From Lentisphaerae bacterium GWF2_44_16 (GTDB lineage Bacteria; Verrucomicrobiota; Lentisphaeria; Victivallales; GWF2-45-14), in assembly GCA_001803225.1 (NCBI GenBank), contig MHBF01000011.1, forward strand, positions 1 to 46,509: a stretch of DNA of 46,509 nt, written 5' to 3'. Below are positions 27,301 through 36,097 of the stretch, piece by piece. Below the pieces are notes generated by a model. The model saw only the letters and a list, made by a program, of their open reading frames with translations, made no database searches and was not told the DNA's origin. Made by a program: the position numbers and the translations under genes. Within the stretch, counting starts at the first letter, position 1; the number at the start of each line of letters is the position of its first letter.

Positions 27301-29056
27301 ATCTGAATTCTTCAAATCACCAAACCAGTGGATTAGAAGGGAAGCATTTACACTGATGCTCGGAAAAGACGAAAGGGCATTTGTAAAACAAGTTCCCGAA
27401 ATTTTAGGCGATACGTCTGAATATGTAAGGATGGTAATTCCGGAAGGCTATCTCAAAAAAGCGAACGGTTCAGACCGCAGACCTGTGTATTTCAACGAAA
27501 AATCGATCGTAAACTATTATGGGGAGTCCAACTTTAACAATTATAGACAAACTCCAATCATGTCTAAAAAAATACAAGATGCGTTGAGAAAACTTATGAA
27601 AGATACTGTCCCACGTGTCAGGCTGGAAGCGTTCTTCACCATGCTTCAATATGCTAAACCGATAAAGGCGGAAGATTTTTCGGAAACGCTGGCGCTGTTC
27701 CCTGATCAGGATGCCATAGCTGAAAGAATAGGCGAAATGCTGGAAGAAAACTATAAGAAAATGGGACCGGAGACAATTGTGCTTCTTCCGTACCTTGATA
27801 AGTCGCGAAACTTGGAGGAAAAAGAAATCAGAAAAATCTACGCCTACTTTAAAAAAGACTATGAGTCATTAGACAAGTCGGCTGCTGATACTTATCTGGG
27901 AAGAACGGAACGGGACGGGAAAGAAGATGGATCGAAAGATAATGTCGGAAACAGGGAAACCGCATCTTACAAGGCCGTAGCGACGGAAAAGGTCAAACTC
28001 GTTTATTTTTCGAAACGGGGATGCAAGGATTGCGAAAAAGGACGTAAAATGCTGAACGATCTTAAACAGCTTTTCCCCGAAATGGAAATAGAAGAACATG
28101 ATATCGATATGGTAAAGACAATGAAGCTCAATGAGGCTTACTGCGAACGCTTCAACGTGCCGGAAAATATCCGGCTCGTGGCGCCTGCGGTATTTGCGCA
28201 GGGCGGTTACCTGATAAAGGGAAATATCGGCTTTGACAGTCTCGGGAAACTTCTGGCTGACTCGCTCCGGCACCGCGACAGAGAATGGTATATAGTCATG
28301 CCGGATGAAATGATCTCGTCTGAAAAACGAATATCGGAGCGCTATGGGAAATTCTCCGTCGCCGTCATCATAAGCGCCGGCTTTCTGGACGGTATAAATC
28401 CATGTGCCTTTGCGACGATTATATTTTTTCTTTCATACCTGGCCGTTGCCCGCCGTAATCCTAGGGAAATTTTCTATGTGGGAGTCTCTTTCATTGCCGG
28501 AGTCTTCATCGCATACATCTCGCTGGGATTTGGTTTCCTTGAGATACTCGGTAGAATATCGGCGGCGAAAAGCATTGGAAAATATTTCAATTATGCGGTT
28601 GCTTTAATGGCTCTGGCAATCATGTTGCTTTCCATATATGATGGTATAATGTGCATGCGCGGGAAAATGGAAAAAATGTCGTTGCAGCTTCCTGAATTTC
28701 TGAAGGAAAAAATAAGATATTCCATCAGAGTCAGTATGAAGATGCGGCATTTCGTCATCGCCGCATTTGTCACCGGCATAATAGTATCGCTACTGGAACT
28801 TGCCTGTACGGGACAGGTTTATGCGCCGACGCTTCTTTTCATGCTTAAATCAGGCGCAAATAAAACAGGGGCGTTGAAGCAGCTCTTCCTTTATAATTTT
28901 GCGTTCATCATTCCTTTGTGTGTAGTGTTTGGATTTGCATATTTTGGGGTCAGGAGCGAGACGTTCATAGCTCTTATGAGGAGGCATACCGTCTTTGTGA
29001 AATTCGCAACGGCATTCCTCTTTATGTGCCTCTTTATACTGTTATTGATATTTTAG
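24392..29056 (+). CDS. Thioredoxin-HEAT repeat-thioredoxin-CcdA/DsbD fusion protein
   Basis: A 1554-aa protein with, in order: a signal peptide (1-24); a thioredoxin-like domain with CQWC (Cys85, Cys88) and the cis-Pro segment AVPTMIF; about 1000 residues of HEAT-like helical repeats (for example IVREAAVDAIAETG, WRVRAAALECVEKC) broken by Pro/Gln-rich linkers near 720-790 that repeat VNDIFGAFEE/VNDIFSAFDE; a second thioredoxin-like domain near 1200-1300 (GCKDCEKG); and a C-terminal DsbD/CcdA-type membrane domain from about 1325 with paired Cys in INPCAF and LELACTGQV. It should pass electrons from cytoplasmic thioredoxin to periplasmic partners held on the HEAT scaffold. DsbD enzymes normally have no HEAT region and are about 570 aa. 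Last gene of the operon. Confidence 0.88.
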   Translation: MRIYLKIITVAIIAVAIFSELSAARKLPSENRAGLNVPVTVPSIPASPPKPEDQALQFMSDLDMALVRAKTEYRPVFLLFSSPECQWCVKLKDEIFRQPEIKKLLKHFVLVDVDVRLDNSYKWNYMVQAVPTMIFLSSEGRQRSRIDGFTDLETLKKTLVTCSGNSEAVMKNADFENAVKMLESENVPENKWPEIMILLGRGLKERKELSRLIFRMDKKPLKEFVKMLSGKQLAVRLGALEILEELAGDDFSFDPWSNTEENSTKNMKAIEKWNEWAGNEKTGGSKIFSALTDERCRTLLNEIINAPAERAARAARALESGGDSIIPVIRKFLGENPGLPEGSRKKVFQVLYTIILSGKCIGESAALAHKLLFGNIDTKLKAIRDLIPIRTAALPILTDFLASTDSIVREAAVDAIAETGLRQAGKILACRFEVEKDHEVKFAILRGFGKIRSIHSGAALIKALSTISDEDLVITSLNSLKSIKAYGIETNLEKCLNDERWRVRAAALECVEKCDRLALEAKVEALLDDKDQFIRSKAVSVIAKISKGSSGAAAKLASMYFKDDAMKAPVLKALCSMNIKINKSFVDALDGKDAQTLNSIAGIISGCNENIELIARKLATHENPDISYPAIGFIAEKFMNEKTDVETITDILRGSDNGKKLAALSKLSFRSDNKLFAPYFLLKKSERDGKDSYFNGIIAGVENKDSASKVLNTFEEETGKKQEKTAQAAKGNKASPDVNDIFGAFEETEKKQEKPVQTAKENNNPDVNDIFSAFDEQEKRNPPVNKSAPPENPPEKLLAELGRLFKKSNDEEIKINCARFLVMTGNKDALEYVKKNFSSMPEDEKMEILEMFMLLKGEKIDYSEIINIALADSNPDIRYEAVSCIFRSENLRCLKSLFEKLDKNDPALTAYDIMKDRYSFKDAVGRQNLKKFFRKWAMNTLSSEKAPDMSQILALVILASCWEKDDAKLISEFFKSPNQWIRREAFTLMLGKDERAFVKQVPEILGDTSEYVRMVIPEGYLKKANGSDRRPVYFNEKSIVNYYGESNFNNYRQTPIMSKKIQDALRKLMKDTVPRVRLEAFFTMLQYAKPIKAEDFSETLALFPDQDAIAERIGEMLEENYKKMGPETIVLLPYLDKSRNLEEKEIRKIYAYFKKDYESLDKSAADTYLGRTERDGKEDGSKDNVGNRETASYKAVATEKVKLVYFSKRGCKDCEKGRKMLNDLKQLFPEMEIEEHDIDMVKTMKLNEAYCERFNVPENIRLVAPAVFAQGGYLIKGNIGFDSLGKLLADSLRHRDREWYIVMPDEMISSEKRISERYGKFSVAVIISAGFLDGINPCAFATIIFFLSYLAVARRNPREIFYVGVSFIAGVFIAYISLGFGFLEILGRISAAKSIGKYFNYAVALMALAIMLLSIYDGIMCMRGKMEKMSLQLPEFLKEKIRYSIRVSMKMRHFVIAAFVTGIIVSLLELACTGQVYAPTLLFMLKSGANKTGALKQLFLYNFAFIIPLCVVFGFAYFGVRSETFIALMRRHTVFVKFATAFLFMCLFILLLIF

Positions 29057-29333
29057 AGGTGATTTTTTAGCCCCGACTATCCCCAAATATTAGCTTCTGA
29101 GAATTGACGGATGATTTTGAACGCAAGCTATCCGTCAAATTGTCAATCATCCGCCAATTTTGCGATTTTGGAAGAACTGGACTGAGGTTTGTTTTTGAAA
29201 GATGCTTGAGCATCTGTTTGATGCAAACCTGTCTCCATATATTTTTGGGATACTGGCTCAATAATTGTACCTTGTCATAACGCTTTTCCATTCTATATTT
29301 ATACTTTTTATCCATGACAACTAAGGCAGTGTA

Positions 29334-30430
29334 ATGAAAAAACTTTTCTGGAAAGCCGTGCTATATATACTCCGGCAGATCAGTTCGACAGATATCAATG
29401 AACAGCTACTTCGAGAGAACGAATACCTTCAAGCCGAGCTTCAAATTTTCAAAGCTCAGCTCGGAAAAATCAAAAAGCGCCCAAGTTTTACAGACGAACA
29501 GCGGAAACTTCTTGCTGAAAAGGGCAGGGTGATAGGTAAAAGACTTTATGACCTTGCCACTATTGTAACCCCGTTGACGATTCTTCGCTGGCATCGAGAG
29601 CTTGTAGCGAAAAAAATTGACTCCTCGCAATCTTCCGAACGCAAAGTTGGCAGACCGTCAACTCCCAGAGACATAGAGGAACTCATCCTGACTATGGCGT
29701 TTGATAATCCATCGTGGGGTTATCTTCGCATTGCCGGTGCCCTCAAGAATCTCGGCTTTAAAATTTCAAAAAGTACCGTTTCAAATATTTTGAAAAACAA
29801 TGACATCAATCCCTCCGGTGACCGCAAGCACGGGGGCATGTCATGGGCTGACTTCATCCGGCTTCATAAAGATGTAATTCGGGCGACTGATTTTTTTAGC
29901 ACCGAGAGGTTTGGACAAAGTTCGGTCTCGTTACGTTTTATGTGCTTTTCTTTATCCATACAGGCACCCGTAAGATTGTCATCGGAGGCTTCACACCAAA
30001 TCCGGATGGTTCATGGATGGCGCAAATTGCCAGAAACCTTACCGGCTATGATGGCAAACTTTTGGGAGGAAAATACCTCATTCATGACCGCGATGCAAAA
30101 TACACCGAACAATTCGATGCAATCATGAAAAGTATTGGCATCAAGCCAATCCGTTTACCGCCTCGGTTTCCGAATTTGAATCCCCACGCGGAGAATTTTG
30201 TGGCTAAAATAAAATCAGAAAGTCTTGATTACATGATTTTCGTCGGTGAAAAATCGCTACGGAAAACAGTTTCTGAATTTCTTGTCCATTATTACGGAGA
30301 GCGGAACCATCAGGGCTTGGATAATTGTATTCCATTCCCGGATACTTCTGTAGGCTGTGCCGAAGGTAAAATCAAACGAAAAGAACGTCTCGGCGGACTT
30401 CTGAAATACTATTACCGCGAAGCTGCGTAA
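29334..30430 (+). pseudogene. Transposase (DDE/rve integrase fold), broken by a 2-bp duplication
   Basis: The first 191 codons encode an N-terminal coiled segment and a helix-turn-helix (SWGYLRIAGALKNLGFKISKSTVSNIL) and reach the first catalytic Asp in RATDFFSTE. At 29904-29908 the bases GAGAG appear where GAG would keep the frame. Skipping the extra AG restores reading as VWTKFGLVTFYVLFFIHTGTR and continues to 30430 with the second Asp (IHDRDAKY) and the Glu (PHAENFVAKIKSE). So a complete DDE triad exists across two frames. This looks like a recent 2-bp slippage; programmed frameshifting is less likely because there is no slippery run at the site. Confidence 0.85.
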
Positions 30431-30534
30431 CCGACAGCCTTGCCATAGCGCTTTCAACTTTCCGGATTATTTCCGGTGAGATTTATATTGTCAATGAGCA
30501 CAAATCAAGCACATTTTTGCCATTGATTTTTATT

Positions 30535-30662
30535 TTCAAGATACTCTGATTCGTAAAATGTCAGATTTTCTGTCAAAGTTCGATTTCCCAAATGAAATTT
30601 TACGCCTCAAATTCTGCGTCAACTGCCCGTCAAGTCTTTGGACTGAATATTTGAATAGGCCG
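30535..30662 (+). repeat. Right end of the IS, repeated at 60-187
   Basis: This 128-bp right-end region is about 93% identical to 60-187 (nine substitutions, no gaps) and in direct orientation, 30.5 kb apart. Both copies lie just past the 3' end of a minus-strand export gene. The ~100 bp between the transposase stop and this repeat hold no recognisable gene. Confidence 0.85.
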
Positions 30663-30670
30663 CGATATGT

Positions 30671-31924
30671 TCAATCAATATCTAATATTTTCTTGAATTG
30701 TGGGAGTAAGAGTTGTATCGGGCGTTCATTTTTGAAAATAACCTTACCGCTGCACATGGTGCCGGATTCTATTTTCTGGTCGGGCCCCGACGAGGAAGAC
30801 CACTCAAAACCGCTGAAATTATGGCTGTCCCTAAGCATGGAAATCCTAACTTCGATAAGAGGTCCTGTTGTCAACATCTGCGAGACAAGGGCTGAATTTC
30901 CGAGAACTTTCTTCATTGATTCCGGGGAGGATGGATAATCGGCGACGTAAGTGACGAGCCCGAGGATACAGCCGTAATCCTCGTTGGCCACAGTAGATGG
31001 ATATACATAAGCCTTCATTCCGGGGTTGAGTTTTTTACCCTGGAAATGATTCACGTAAAGCAATGCCTCCAGACTGTTTTCCGGATTTTTTAATGTGGCT
31101 ACCGGAGCACCGGCTGCTATCATATCCCCTTTGCTGTACTTTATTTCAGATACAATTCCAGAGGAACACGAAATGATTTCGGAAAACAGTTTATAGCGGG
31201 AATTTAATTGAGACAAACTACGTTTTTGGGAGTTGAGCATGTTTTCACTTTTCAAGAGTTCCATTTCGGCATCTCTCTTGAAAACAGCGAGAGTGCTTTC
31301 AACCTGATTTAAAACCAGCTTACTGTCGTTGATGCCGTTAATAACGATATCAACCTGGTTTCTAATAGCTTCCACTTCCTTGTGTGTGATGATTTTATGT
31401 TCTTCAAGTTTTTTAAGTGAAAGCAGATAGTTTTCGAGAAAATCAAGATGTTTCTGGAGGCTTTCAATTTTGAATTCCAGGTTTTTCCGTTTTTCTTCCG
31501 CGTTTTTATCCTCAATTGCGATATTGCGTTCGTAATATTTTTCAAGTCTGGAGTGTTGTTTTTCAAAATCCTTGCAGTTAAGGATGTTGTCTTCGATATT
31601 TTTTTTCAATTCCGGCAAAGCCAGTCTGGCTATGACCGTATTTGCGTGCACTTTGCTACCGGGTGAAACCGTAATATCGGTTATTTGTCCGGCCCCGATG
31701 CTTATAACATCCATTGCGCCATCGCGATAAATCAATATTCCGTTGCCTGGAATAGTCATTTGAATGTTGCCCCAAATGCTCCATGTCAGAGCGGCTATAA
31801 CAATAATTCCTCCAATAAGTACAGCCAGCCAGCCGTCCGGTCTGGTTATAGTCAAAAGGGAATCAAGGGACTCGGGAGAATTCAGTTTCTCCAGATTTTT
31901 TTTTCTGAAAAGAGATTTAGCCAT
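30671..31924 (-). CDS. HlyD-type membrane fusion protein of the NHLM export system
   Basis: A 417-aa adaptor with a single N-terminal membrane helix (LAVLIGGIIVIAALTWSIWG), a biotinyl-lipoyl-like half motif (GQITDITVSPGSKVHANTVI), a long coiled-coil hairpin (about 115-260), the second half motif (GIVSEIKYSKGDMIAAGAPV) and a C-terminal beta-barrel. The helix-to-strand junction resembles the NHLM-specific HlyD family (TIGR03794, from memory). It would join the two ABC subunits to an outer-membrane channel, not encoded here. It is the last gene of the operon, 18 bp after the binding-protein gene; the insertion sequence abuts its 3' end. Confidence 0.9.
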   Translation of the reverse strand: MAKSLFRKKNLEKLNSPESLDSLLTITRPDGWLAVLIGGIIVIAALTWSIWGNIQMTIPGNGILIYRDGAMDVISIGAGQITDITVSPGSKVHANTVIARLALPELKKNIEDNILNCKDFEKQHSRLEKYYERNIAIEDKNAEEKRKNLEFKIESLQKHLDFLENYLLSLKKLEEHKIITHKEVEAIRNQVDIVINGINDSKLVLNQVESTLAVFKRDAEMELLKSENMLNSQKRSLSQLNSRYKLFSEIISCSSGIVSEIKYSKGDMIAAGAPVATLKNPENSLEALLYVNHFQGKKLNPGMKAYVYPSTVANEDYGCILGLVTYVADYPSSPESMKKVLGNSALVSQMLTTGPLIEVRISMLRDSHNFSGFEWSSSSGPDQKIESGTMCSGKVIFKNERPIQLLLPQFKKILDID

Positions 31925-31942
31925 TGAATATACCTATTTATG

Positions 31943-33166
31943 TTATTTACCAGTCTCCCCTGAATTTTTTAAATCCATGGGTAATTTTTCAATTTGACCG
32001 TTTTTTATTTCAAGGAAAATTATATTCCTATCTATATTTCCATTTTCAGTGAAAGCTATTTCTCCGCTTATATTGTCGCTGTATTTCATTTTTTTCATTG
32101 TTTGAGCAACTTTTGCAGGATCGGAAGATCCCACTTTCTTCATTGCCTCCGCGAGAAGCATCACTGCTTCCGCCGATTGAAAAGCTAGAGGGGAAATAGG
32201 TTGATTTATCATTTGTTTATATTCTTCGGACATCTTCTGAAATTCAGGAGTTTTCAAATCAACAAGTATCGGCATGTAAATTGTCATGCCCTTAACCAGG
32301 AATTTCTTAAGGTCATTGACATCGTGTCCCAGATCAAGCATTACAGGTTTGTTGATATTCGCTTTTTCCAGTTGTTCGAGCGCAGTCCTCAAATCTTTTT
32401 CGGTTTTGGAAATTACAAAAATTGCATCAAATTCATATGCTTTCTTCCAGTGCGAAAATGCTTCCATTACATGTTTACTGTGAGCATTTTCAGGCAACAT
32501 TTCCATGACCGGTATTTTGATGAAATGCTTGCTTGCCTGGTTTGAGAACATAGTTGCCAGGCTTCCGCTGTATGAATCATCATAATAGGCAATGGCGACA
32601 TTTTTCCATTTCAGAAATTCAGCAAATTCAGCCGAAACCTTAATCAATGCTGTATCGTCGGGAGTATTCCTGAAAAATCTTGAAAACCCTTTCGTCGTCA
32701 AATCAGGTGATGTGGCAAGCGGTGAAATCTGCAATATTCCGTAATACTCGAAATTCGGGGCCACCATCTCACAGAAAGAAGAGTATTCCGGCCCGATCAC
32801 CGCCACTGTCTTCAAGTCCTCACAGAATTCTTGCGTTATTTGGAGCATTTTTTCCGCTGAACCTTTGTTATCTTTAAAGACGAGCTCCAGTTTCCGTCCG
32901 TTGACTCCACCCGCGGCATTTATTTTTTCAACTTCAAATTTTGCGCCATAATACAAGTCAGGCGAATTCTCGTTATCGCATACGACTCCCAGACGGATAG
33001 GGGCAGATTTGTCTTTTTCCGCCATTTGCGAACGCGCGGACGAGGCTCCGATCATGACATTGTATTCACTTATAGATTTGGCTATAAGAACACCGAACCA
33101 GCAAACACAAAAGATGGTCAGCACTCCAAACAGAGACCAGAATAAAAATTTCAGAAAAGTCATCAT
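31943..33166 (-). CDS. Membrane-anchored periplasmic binding protein (Leu/Ile/Val-type)
   Basis: A 407-aa type I periplasmic binding protein (Peripla_BP_6-like). An N-terminal hydrophobic helix (FLFWSLFGVLTIFCVCWFGVLI) without a lipobox suggests an uncleaved membrane anchor. The two-lobe domain starts at IRLGVVCDNENSPDLYYGAKFEVEKI and includes VAVIGPEYSS and VAIAYYDDSYSGS. Such proteins normally bind amino acids or small amides for import or sensing. No importer permease or ATPase is nearby; the gene is inside an export cassette between ABC2 and HlyD. It may sense a ligand or hold an exported substrate. AAGGA lies 8 bases before the first of two tandem ATG codons. Confidence 0.88.
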   Translation of the reverse strand: MMTFLKFLFWSLFGVLTIFCVCWFGVLIAKSISEYNVMIGASSARSQMAEKDKSAPIRLGVVCDNENSPDLYYGAKFEVEKINAAGGVNGRKLELVFKDNKGSAEKMLQITQEFCEDLKTVAVIGPEYSSFCEMVAPNFEYYGILQISPLATSPDLTTKGFSRFFRNTPDDTALIKVSAEFAEFLKWKNVAIAYYDDSYSGSLATMFSNQASKHFIKIPVMEMLPENAHSKHVMEAFSHWKKAYEFDAIFVISKTEKDLRTALEQLEKANINKPVMLDLGHDVNDLKKFLVKGMTIYMPILVDLKTPEFQKMSEEYKQMINQPISPLAFQSAEAVMLLAEAMKKVGSSDPAKVAQTMKKMKYSDNISGEIAFTENGNIDRNIIFLEIKNGQIEKLPMDLKNSGETGK

Positions 33167-33190
33167 TTTATACGTTCCTTTAAATAAAAA

Positions 33191-36097
33191 TTAAAGCATT
33201 TGCCTGTTTGCCAGGACAGCAAACATTCCTTTGGGGTTTTTCATTAATTCCGAGAATGTCCCCGCCTGCACAATCTGTCCGTTATAAACCACCAGGATTC
33301 TATCCGCATGACGCACTGTATTCAAACGATGGGCTATGCATATTCTAGTCGATTTGAGTTTTTCAAGACTTCTGGCCACAACTGCCTGACTTTCATTATC
33401 AAGTGAACTTGTGGCTTCATCGAAAAAAAGCATCCTCGGTTTTTTTGCTATCGCCCTTGCAATGAGCAGCCTTTGTTTCTGTCCGCCAGAAAGAGTGCTT
33501 CCACCATGCGGCACGTAAGTGAACATCTGCATCGGCATTTCCCGTATTTCCTGGGCCAGACCGGCAAGTTCAGCAGCATCCCATGCATCATTTATTGTCA
33601 TTGAAGTGGAGCTTCCGACAATGTTCTGGAAGATGTTTCCCTGCATTACTGTGTCATTCTGAAGGACTGTTCCAATCTGTTCCCTGACACCTCTGATATC
33701 CAGGCTGTGTATGTCCTGTCCGTCGAAAAGTATTGTTCCACCCGAAGCTTTGTCGAATCTGAGCAGAAGTCTGAGAATTGTGCTTTTTCCTGCACCTGAC
33801 GGTCCAACAATGGCAACAAACTCACCGGGATTTATTTCAAGGTTCACGCTCCTTAGAACAGGAGTTGAAGTCCCTTCGTATGTGAACGAGACGTTCTGCA
33901 TGGAAATCTTGCCTTTGAGTTCGCCTGGCGCAATCATTGAACTTGTAACTTCAGGTGCTGTGTCCAGTATGGGTTTGGCCCGCATATACATAGGATAGAC
34001 AAATACCAGGGACAACGCAATTCCGCACATTGAAATGACAGCGGCAGTAAACTGCCCTAGCGCTGCGTTGAAGCAGAGGAACGTTCCCAGAGAAAGCGAT
34101 GCTATCAGTCCGCTGGCGGTGAAAATAAAAATCACCAGTATATAGAAAAGAATGGGAAGACATGCGGCAAATGTCTGTATGCTGCAATTGGCCAATCCTA
34201 CGCCGAATGATATTCTGCGCAATTCCCCGTAATAAGTAATCCATCTGGCAAATGCACGTTTTTCGGCCCCTGCCACACGCAGTTTCGTTATCCCTGTAAT
34301 AAACTGCAACTCCATGCCATAAAGTTTTCCTAAAATATTTTCAAGCGTCATCTGCACTGCCATTTGTTTTTTTAGGACTATAAAAATAAAAAGCAAACTG
34401 ACTATGCTCATACCCAGGCAGAGCAAACCTAATTGCCAGATATAAATGAGCATAAGGATAATATTTAACATTGTGGTAAGCGCGGCAAGGGCTGTAGTCA
34501 AAACCTGTCCCGTAATGATCTGCTGAAGATTCTCCACCACCAGTGCCCTGCGGGAAAGGTCGCCTGCGGAAAATTTTCTGAAGAATGGAAGCGGCAGGCT
34601 CATAACTCTGTCAAACACCGCGGACTGCAACCCGAAATTGGACAGTCCCTGAAAACGCAGCAGAGCGATACTTCTTGTAAGAACAAACACACCGGAACCT
34701 ATAACCGCAAAGAACAATCCGAACGCGATCTGCCCCAGTGTCGCGATATCCCCGTTCACGACGACTTCGTCAATTATCCATGCTGTAGCAACGGGAAGCG
34801 CGAACCCCAGAAGAGCGGAAGCTATCCCGGCTACAATGACTGTGATAAAATCGGATTTCCCCGCCGTTAACGCCATATGAAACAGGTCTTTGAATAAAAG
34901 GGGGCGGGCGGGAAATCCCGCGTAAATCATGTAGGCGTCATGATCAATTAAACAAACCTCGTCTTTTCTGAGATGCCTTTTTTTGCCTTCGGCAGGGTTA
35001 ACCATGATATAGCCTTTTCCCGAAAAACCGAGAAGCGCCACGGGGACTGGAGCAGTTTTCTGTTCTCCAGATTTCATAAATCCTATCAGCGGCCCGTTAT
35101 CTGAACTTTCCCAGCCGTCGTACAGTTTGACTTTACGGCAGCGGAGTTTATTGAATCTGCATATGGATTCGACAGGACTGTCTTTGCTTATAGTGGCTGG
35201 AGCTTTTATGGTCGCGCCTATCTGATCTCCTATGATTTGACATGCCTTTACAAGAGGGTCCTGTTCGTCAACTCTCAAACTTTTCTTGTCAAGTATGGTC
35301 CCCACATTTTTCAGGGAAAGCGAAAAGTCTTTTTCTTCCAGTGCCTGCTGCTGTCTGAATCCTGCCCAGCGTCTGAGTTCGGTTGCCGAGACATCTTCAA
35401 ATACGGACATTTGCACGCATTGCCAGAAATTAGCGATGCCAGTGAAGTTTTTGTCAACTTTCAGCAGTTTGTCTGTTTTTAAAGAGTCAAGAATAGAATC
35501 GGTTTTCACCGAAAGCCAAAGGCTGGGAGGCAATGGATAAAGAAGCCCGTTGTCAAGCTTCTGCAAAGCGTTATTGCCTCCATATGAGAGTTCTCCGTTT
35601 CTGCAAACAAACCAGATAAGGTCCTGAGGGCCGCCTGCTTCAAGATTATGAGGCAACTGGATATTTTTGCCGACATCAAGGTTTCTTACTATATGGCGCG
35701 GGGGAAGTTGAGAACTTATATGATGCGCCATGCCTTTTATGAATTTGTCAACCTTTGCCGCGTATTCGCCGTTTTTATCTTCATCAATAAGTTTTTTGAA
35801 ATTGGCGGGAGAAATGCATGCAGCTCTTGTGCCTTCACTGCCCGTCACGTAAAATTCGGGTTTTATATTTGACTCCACCGGGGCGCATCCGAAAAATAAA
35901 TCTCCGGCGTCAAGATGAAGCATGTGGAATCTGGTGCCGACCGTATTGCCCATTTCCTTATTAACGGCAAAAATATCGGCGGAATTTTCCAGTATGAGCC
36001 ATATCTGGCCGTTGTCCTCTATCTTCCTGGGCGAGTTGCCCCGGAGCGCGATCACCCTTGATTTTACCTTTGGAATTTCTATACTGTTTTTAGGCAT
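33191..36097 (-). CDS. NHLM-type ABC transporter without peptidase (ABC2)
   Basis: A 968-aa protein. An N-terminal regulatory part (about 1-120, cyclic-nucleotide-binding-like) and a poorly characterised middle region precede a six-helix ABC membrane domain (about 410-700) and an ATPase with Walker A GPSGAGKST, signature LSGGQKQR and Walker B MLFFDEATSSLD. This layout is that of the second ABC protein of NHLM systems (TIGR03797, from memory), which pairs with a C39 transporter. The start at 36097 has AGGTG at good spacing and overlaps the upstream gene's stop by 8 bases; the longer frame from 36139 lacks a ribosome-binding site. Confidence 0.9.
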   Translation of the reverse strand: MPKNSIEIPKVKSRVIALRGNSPRKIEDNGQIWLILENSADIFAVNKEMGNTVGTRFHMLHLDAGDLFFGCAPVESNIKPEFYVTGSEGTRAACISPANFKKLIDEDKNGEYAAKVDKFIKGMAHHISSQLPPRHIVRNLDVGKNIQLPHNLEAGGPQDLIWFVCRNGELSYGGNNALQKLDNGLLYPLPPSLWLSVKTDSILDSLKTDKLLKVDKNFTGIANFWQCVQMSVFEDVSATELRRWAGFRQQQALEEKDFSLSLKNVGTILDKKSLRVDEQDPLVKACQIIGDQIGATIKAPATISKDSPVESICRFNKLRCRKVKLYDGWESSDNGPLIGFMKSGEQKTAPVPVALLGFSGKGYIMVNPAEGKKRHLRKDEVCLIDHDAYMIYAGFPARPLLFKDLFHMALTAGKSDFITVIVAGIASALLGFALPVATAWIIDEVVVNGDIATLGQIAFGLFFAVIGSGVFVLTRSIALLRFQGLSNFGLQSAVFDRVMSLPLPFFRKFSAGDLSRRALVVENLQQIITGQVLTTALAALTTMLNIILMLIYIWQLGLLCLGMSIVSLLFIFIVLKKQMAVQMTLENILGKLYGMELQFITGITKLRVAGAEKRAFARWITYYGELRRISFGVGLANCSIQTFAACLPILFYILVIFIFTASGLIASLSLGTFLCFNAALGQFTAAVISMCGIALSLVFVYPMYMRAKPILDTAPEVTSSMIAPGELKGKISMQNVSFTYEGTSTPVLRSVNLEINPGEFVAIVGPSGAGKSTILRLLLRFDKASGGTILFDGQDIHSLDIRGVREQIGTVLQNDTVMQGNIFQNIVGSSTSMTINDAWDAAELAGLAQEIREMPMQMFTYVPHGGSTLSGGQKQRLLIARAIAKKPRMLFFDEATSSLDNESQAVVARSLEKLKSTRICIAHRLNTVRHADRILVVYNGQIVQAGTFSELMKNPKGMFAVLANRQML

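Larger units (their letters stand above)
29074..30662 (+). mobile_element. Insertion sequence with DDE integrase-type transposase (inactive)
   Basis: An element of about 1.59 kb. The left end (29074-29110) reads CGACTATCCCCAAATATT, then 12 bases, then TTGACGG. The right end, read on the other strand from 30662, has CGGCCTATTCAAATATT, 12 bases, TTGACGG. The equal 12-base spacing supports true terminal inverted repeats. A single transposase gene, broken by a frameshift, lies between. No clear target-site duplication was found. The left end starts 18 bp after the DsbD-fusion stop and the right end stops 9 bp before the HlyD gene's stop, so the element sits between two convergent operons. Confidence 0.75.
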
